A stretch of DNA of 9,067 bases from Halarsenatibacter sp964462585 (GTDB lineage Bacteria; Bacillota; Halanaerobiia; Halanaerobiales; Halarsenatibacteraceae), in assembly GCA_964462585.1 (NCBI GenBank), contig CAYXAK010000072.1, positions 1-9,067 of the forward strand. Reading direction: 5' to 3'. A program made the translations under genes and the position numbers. Every line of letters starts with the position of its first letter. Positions within the stretch are counted from its first letter, which is position 1. Below, piece by piece: positions 5,575 to 9,067 of the stretch. The notes below the pieces were generated by a model. The model did no database searches. It was not told the origin of the DNA and worked only from the letters and a program-made list of their open reading frames with translations.

Positions 5575-6700
5575 ATGAAGTATGTCAGTGAGCTGGAATG
5601 CACAGACTGCGGAAAAAGCTATAAGCCCCTTCCTGACCGCTATCTATGCGATGACTGTGGAGAGAGAGGGCTGCTGGAGGTGAAATACGATTACGGGAGG
5701 ATTGCGTCAGACTGGTCCCGGGATGATCTGAGGGATGATCCCCGCCAGTCCATCTGGCGCTATGGCCCCCTTCTGCCGGTCGAGCCCGAGACTGAGAGGC
5801 CGCTTCTGCGTGTGGGCCACACACCGCTCTATCGCTCCCGTGGGCTGGCCGCTGAGCTGGGTCTTGAAAGCATAATTATCAAGGATGACGGGCTCAATCC
5901 CACCGGCTCTCTCAAGGACAGGGCCTCGGCCATCGCCGCCGTGAAGGCTCAGGAGGCGGGAAATACCACCGTTGCCTGCTCTTCCACCGGCAATGCTGCC
6001 TCCTCGCTGGCGGGAAATGTGGCCTCACTGGGAGGTGAGATGGAGACAGTCATCTTCGTTCCCGGCCGGGCCCCGGGCGGCAAGCTGGCCCAGCTTCTCA
6101 TCTATGGGGCCACGGTTGTCTCCGTGCAGGGAAGTTATGAGGAAGCCTATGAGCTTTCGGCTGAGGCCATTGAGCACTGGGGATGGTATAATCGCAATGC
6201 GGCCATCAACCCCTATATGGTCGAAGGCAAAAAGACCTGTGTGCTGGAGATGGCCGAACAGCTCGATTACCGGATGCCTGACTGGCTGGTCTTTTCCGTC
6301 GGAGATGGCTGCACAATCGCCGGAGCCGGCAAGGCGCTCAGGGATCTGCAGGAGATAGGTTTTAGCGAGGATGAGACGCGGCTTCTGGGTGTGCAGGCTG
6401 AAGGCTGTGCTCCCATAACCGAGTCCTTCCACAGCGGCGAGGAGCTTGAAGTGAGNNNNNNNNNNNNNNNNNNNNNNNNNNNNNNNNNNNNNNNNNNNNN
6501 NNNNNNNNNNNNNNNNNNNNNNNNNNNNNNNNNNNNNNNNNNNNNNNNNNNNNNNCCCCGGAGAGAGCGTCGGATATGTGGTCACAGGCAATGGCCTGAA
6601 AGATATAGATAATGCCCGCAGGGCCGCTTCAGCACCGCTGGAGGTAGAGCCTGACCTGGCCCACCTGCGGGATAAATTCAAACAGAGGGGAATCACATGA
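5575..6700 (+). CDS. Threonine-synthase-like PLP enzyme with N-terminal zinc ribbon (interrupted by assembly gap)
   Basis: The N terminus has a Cys4 zinc ribbon (C9, C12, C25, C28: CTDC and CDDC), followed by GHTPLYRS, the PLP-lysine motif NPTGSLKDRAS with K114, the substrate loop SSTGNAASS (136-144) and the phosphate loop VGDGCTIAGAGKAL (242-255). This is the ThrC family fold, but SLKDRAS replaces the usual SFKDRGM, and the gene sits in a catabolic-looking cluster, so it may not make threonine. Reading straight through the 100 N gives a false stop at 6612. The true C terminus is in a different frame from 6557, reading PGESVGYVVTGNGLKD, the typical ThrC ending, up to TGA at 6698. The real gap length must therefore be a multiple of 3, and by family length is nearer 200 bp. 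GGAGGAG lies 11 nt before the ATG. A homoserine-phosphate lyase or an ammonia-lyase role are both possible. Confidence 0.85.
6456..6555. other. Assembly gap (100 N) inside the threonine-synthase-like gene
   Basis: A second run of exactly 100 N, a placeholder of unknown true length. The coding frame before it (codon starts congruent to 1 modulo 3) and after it (congruent to 2) differ, so the placeholder is not the real length; a multiple of 3, probably around 200 bp, would restore one continuous gene. Confidence 0.95.
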
Positions 6701-6704
6701 GAAG

Positions 6705-7256
6705 ATGAATGAAAACGACAAGCTGGGCGCGAGAATCAGACAGATGAGAAAGTCTCAGGATATGAGTCTTTCGGAGCTGGCCGGTGAGATAGGCAAGACC
6801 TCGAGCTATTTAAGCCAGGTGGAAAGGGGGCTGGCTGAGCCCTCGATAACGGCTCTCAGGGAGATCTCCAAAGCCCTTAACGTTCCCATCTTCTATTTTC
6901 TGGCCGAGGAGGAGGAGCAGAATGCCCTGGTCAGGAAGGATCAGCGCAAGAAGATATCCTATCCTGAATCCAGCTCACAGGTTGAGCTGATAAGCCCCGA
7001 TCTCAACCGGCAGATGGAGATGATCGAAGTCAGGCTGGAACCCGGTGAATCGACGGTGGAAAGTCCCCTCCCCCACAGAGGAGAGGAGTGCACACTGGTT
7101 TTGCAGGGCAGGATGCGCATCGAGATAGGTGAGGCTGAGCATGAGCTCGAACCCGGTGACAGCATATATTACGTTGCCAGCGTCCCCCACAAGATTGACA
7201 GCATAGGTGAGGAGGAGCTTGTTTTTGTCTCGGCTATAACTCCTCCCAACTTCTGA
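6705..7256 (+). CDS. XRE-family HTH regulator with C-terminal cupin sensor domain
   Basis: The 183-residue product has an N-terminal XRE helix-turn-helix (about 6-62; ARIRQMRKSQDMSLSELA, SSYLSQVERGLAEPS) and a C-terminal cupin_2 barrel (about 105-178; EPGESTVESPLPHRGEEC, LEPGDSIYYVASVPHKI) with H124, E127/E128 and H162 in positions expected for cupin ligands. This architecture is that of small-molecule-responsive regulators such as PuuR and MppR-like proteins, in which the cupin binds an effector, often an amino acid or polyamine, and the HTH represses nearby genes. It begins 4 nt after the stop of the threonine-synthase-like gene and is followed 59 nt later by the carbamoyltransferase, so it is embedded in the cluster and probably senses its substrate or product. 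The ribosome binding site GAGGGG is 14 nt upstream, rather far, suggesting translational coupling. Specific ligand and operator are unknown. Confidence 0.9.
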   Translation: MNENDKLGARIRQMRKSQDMSLSELAGEIGKTSSYLSQVERGLAEPSITALREISKALNVPIFYFLAEEEEQNALVRKDQRKKISYPESSSQVELISPDLNRQMEMIEVRLEPGESTVESPLPHRGEECTLVLQGRMRIEIGEAEHELEPGDSIYYVASVPHKIDSIGEEELVFVSAITPPNF

Positions 7257-7315
7257 TAAAGAGGATAAAGAGATTTCTTCTGATAAAACAAATCAACACA
7301 GGAGGCTGTAAAGAG

Positions 7316-8302
7316 ATGAAGACGGTATTCAAAAACAAAGATTTTGTAACACTGAATGACTGGGCCAAAGAGGAGATCGACACCCTGATAGAGGTCTCCC
7401 GCGATCTCAAAAAGAAATTTGCCATGGATGTTGAGACACCATATCTCAAGAACAAGACGGCATTTTTGATGTTCTTCGAGGAATCGACACGCACCCGCAA
7501 CTCGATGGAGGCAGGCCTGGCCCAGCTGGGAGGTCATGCCAACTTTCTCGACACCTCAACCATGCAGGTATCTCACGGTGAGGTGGCCAAGGATACCGCC
7601 ATCATACTGGGCAGCTACGGTCACGGTCTGGCCTGCCGCAACTGTGACTGGGGCATAGGCAATGACTATCTCACCACACTGGCCGAATATGCCGAGGTTC
7701 CGGTCATGAATCTGCAGTGTGATCTCTACCATCCCATGCAGGCCACTGCCGATCTGATGACGATAGAGGAGAAGAAGGAAAATATGAGCAACCTCAAGGT
7801 ATCGGTCATCTGGGCCTATGCCACCACTCACAAAAAGCCCATATCGGTGCCTGTTTCCCAGGTCCAGCTCTTCCCCCGCTACGGTATGGACGTGACACTG
7901 GCCCATCCCGAAGGCTTTGAGCTTCCCGACTGGGTAATCGAGAGGGCCGAGGAAAGCGCAGAAAGACATAACGGTTCGATCACCGTCACAAATGACATGG
8001 AAGAGGCCTACCGTGATGCAGATGTGGTAATCCCCAAAAACTGGGGTAACTGGGTGACAGATCCCCATGACGAAAAAGGCTCTGAACTGCTGGAAGCCAA
8101 TAAAGACTGGAAATGCACGGAGGAGATGATGGATCTGGCCGGCGATGATGTTATCTATATGCATGCTCTCCCTGCTGACAGGGGCAATGAGGTCGAGGAT
8201 TCAGTGATAGACGGCCATCAGTCGGTGGTATATGATGAGGCAGAGAACAGATTGCATACTGCCAAGGCTGTCATGACACTTACCATGGGCGGCCGCGGTT
8301 AA
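7316..8302 (+). CDS. ygeW: YgeW-like knotted carbamoyltransferase
   Basis: The protein belongs to the aspartate/ornithine carbamoyltransferase superfamily. The carbamoyl-phosphate motif STRTR is at 57-61, LGGHANFLD at 71-79, the HPMQ motif at 139-142, and the amino-acid-side motif HALPADRG at 283-290. Several stretches match E. coli YgeW closely: NLQCD..HP.Q..ADL, WAY.....KP.SVP, RYGMDVTLAHPEG (188-200) and DW.CTEEMM (264-272). YgeW-type enzymes act in the ygeW-ygeX-ygeY cluster linked to purine catabolism and selenium-dependent hydroxylases, where the transferase is thought to work in the catabolic direction, giving carbamoyl phosphate. Residue 284 is Ala where OTCs and YgeW have Cys (HCLP). 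Length is 328 residues against about 396 for E. coli YgeW. GGAGG is 10 nt before ATG. A divergent ornithine carbamoyltransferase is the main alternative, less likely given the YgeY gene that follows. Confidence 0.83.
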   Translation: MKTVFKNKDFVTLNDWAKEEIDTLIEVSRDLKKKFAMDVETPYLKNKTAFLMFFEESTRTRNSMEAGLAQLGGHANFLDTSTMQVSHGEVAKDTAIILGSYGHGLACRNCDWGIGNDYLTTLAEYAEVPVMNLQCDLYHPMQATADLMTIEEKKENMSNLKVSVIWAYATTHKKPISVPVSQVQLFPRYGMDVTLAHPEGFELPDWVIERAEESAERHNGSITVTNDMEEAYRDADVVIPKNWGNWVTDPHDEKGSELLEANKDWKCTEEMMDLAGDDVIYMHALPADRGNEVEDSVIDGHQSVVYDEAENRLHTAKAVMTLTMGGRG

Positions 8303-8328
8303 TAGCTGCTGTATGGATCATATATCAA

Positions 8329-8350
8329 AATCAGAAAATAAATCAGAAAA
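8329..8350 (+). repeat. Short direct repeat AATCAGAAAA x2 between ygeW and ygeY
   Basis: AATCAGAAAA occurs at 8329-8338 and 8341-8350 (12-bp period) in the 88-bp AT-rich spacer, with further ATCAG copies at 8356-8360 and 8382-8386, the last running into the ygeY ribosome binding site. The spacer has no terminator hairpin. It may be an operator for the cluster regulator or just low-complexity sequence. Confidence 0.4.
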
Positions 8351-8390
8351 AATCGATCAGATAATATATCAATCAGGAGGTTTTTTCCAG

Positions 8391-9067
8391 ATGGATCACA
8401 GTAAAATGGCCGAAAGAATAAAAGAGGAAGTGGCTCAATATGAAGATGAGATGATCAAATTTATGCGCGATATGATCAGCATTCCCAGCGAGAGCTGTGA
8501 GGAGGGTGAGCTGGTCGAGCGCATAAAGGAGGAGATGGAGAAGGTAGATTTTGATGAGGTGTTTATAGATGAGATGGGCAATATCCACGGCCGTGTGGGC
8601 TCAGGAGATAGAGTCATCGCCTATGACGCCCACATCGATACAGTTGGTGTCGGCAATCCCGATGAATGGGAGTGGGATCCCTATGAGGGCAGGATGGAAG
8701 ATGGTATAATTTTCGGGCGCGGTGCCACAGACCAGGAGGCGGCGATGGTCTCCATGGTCTACGCCGGCAAAGTGATCAAGGATTTAGGCCTGCACGATGA
8801 ATTCAGCCTTTACTTTGTGGGCAGTGTGCAGGAGGAGGACTGTGATGGTCTGTGCTGGGAATATATCATCAATGAAGGTGTTCTGGATCCCGAGCTCGTC
8901 GTCATCACCGAACCAACCAATCTCAATATCTACAGGGGTCACAGGGGTCGGATGGAGATAAAAGTCAAGACCGATGGTGTATCCTGCCACGGCAGTGCCC
9001 CTGAACGCGGAGAGAACTCGCTCTATAAGATGGCAAAGATCATCTCCGGCATCGAGAACTTAAACCC
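8391..9067 (+). CDS. ygeY: YgeY-like M20-family metallohydrolase, N-terminal part (3' truncated by window edge)
   Basis: The first 225 residues of an M20-family (ArgE/DapE-type) dinuclear zinc hydrolase are present. Metal-ligand motifs are DAHIDTVG (H81), GRGATDQE (D114, bridging), QEEDCDG (catalytic E148 and ligand E149) and ITEPT (E174), followed by the start of the lid/dimerisation domain at SCHGSAPERGENS. Long stretches are near-identical in pattern to E. coli YgeY (about 400 residues): IPSESC, RIKEEMEKV, YRG.RGRMEI, SCHGSAPERG. YgeY was named a putative selenium metabolism hydrolase and works in the cluster for anaerobic purine degradation, probably hydrolysing a ureido or amide bond. 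The start has AGGAGG 10 nt upstream. It follows ygeW after 88 bp with AT-rich ATCAGAAAA repeats and no terminator, so cotranscription is plausible. The C-terminal catalytic half lies outside the window. Confidence 0.92.
   Translation, partial: MDHSKMAERIKEEVAQYEDEMIKFMRDMISIPSESCEEGELVERIKEEMEKVDFDEVFIDEMGNIHGRVGSGDRVIAYDAHIDTVGVGNPDEWEWDPYEGRMEDGIIFGRGATDQEAAMVSMVYAGKVIKDLGLHDEFSLYFVGSVQEEDCDGLCWEYIINEGVLDPELVVITEPTNLNIYRGHRGRMEIKVKTDGVSCHGSAPERGENSLYKMAKIISGIENLN

Noticed and set aside
6557..6612. Frameshifted tail and stop of the threonine-synthase-like gene at 6612
   Set aside because: An artefact of reading in frame across a placeholder gap; the typical ThrC C terminus is present in the adjacent frame.
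7556..8164. 202-codon open frame on the minus strand
   Set aside because: Antisense to the YgeW-like gene, with no ribosome binding site or family features.
1..9067. CRISPR arrays, tRNA or rRNA genes, insertion sequences, phage genes or toxin-antitoxin pairs
   Set aside because: I looked on both strands and saw no regularly spaced repeats, cloverleaf-like segments, transposase motifs or terminal inverted repeats; the repeats present are 8-11 bp and local.

Overview
The window is a draft-assembly fragment (two runs of exactly 100 N) from a bacterium that looks like an anaerobic, low-GC-lineage Firmicute or Halanaerobiales-type organism. The clues are Rex, WalJ (YycJ) and RlmH genes of Firmicutes type, frequent AGA/AGG and ATA codons, strong AGGAGG ribosome binding sites, and very Asp/Glu-rich proteins that fit a salt-adapted anaerobe. 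The lineage is an inference; no marker gene here fixes it.

Layout. (1) At 1-318 lies the C-terminal half of rex (+). Convergent to it is a cheB-cheR pair on the minus strand (347-1976); cheB carries the first assembly gap, which removes two of its three catalytic residues. (2) Divergent from cheB is a housekeeping operon on the plus strand (2072-3814): walJ, rlmH and an OsmC-family gene, closed by a strong intrinsic terminator at 3875-3912. (3) After a 282-bp intergenic stretch with a possible leader peptide, a plus-strand gene set runs from 4097 to the window edge: a 491-residue fold-type II PLP enzyme, a threonine-synthase-like PLP enzyme (with the second assembly gap), an XRE-cupin regulator, a YgeW-like carbamoyltransferase and a YgeY-like M20 hydrolase that runs off the end.

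The third block is the most interesting part. YgeW and YgeY are hallmark members of the E. coli ygeW-ygeX-ygeY-hyuA-ygfK-ssnA cluster, linked to selenium-dependent molybdenum hydroxylases and to anaerobic purine/urate breakdown. There YgeX (diaminopropionate ammonia-lyase) is the PLP enzyme. Here no YgeX is visible. Instead two different PLP enzymes of the cysteine-synthase/threonine-synthase fold precede the carbamoyltransferase, with their own regulator. A plausible reading is a variant pathway for a ureido- or diamino-acid, in which the M20 enzyme and carbamoyltransferase strip carbamoyl or ureido groups and the PLP enzymes eliminate ammonia. The substrate cannot be read from the sequence.

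Two 11-bp-period direct repeats, one upstream of walJ and one just after the OsmC gene, resemble the WalR box (TGTWAH-N5-TGTWAH).
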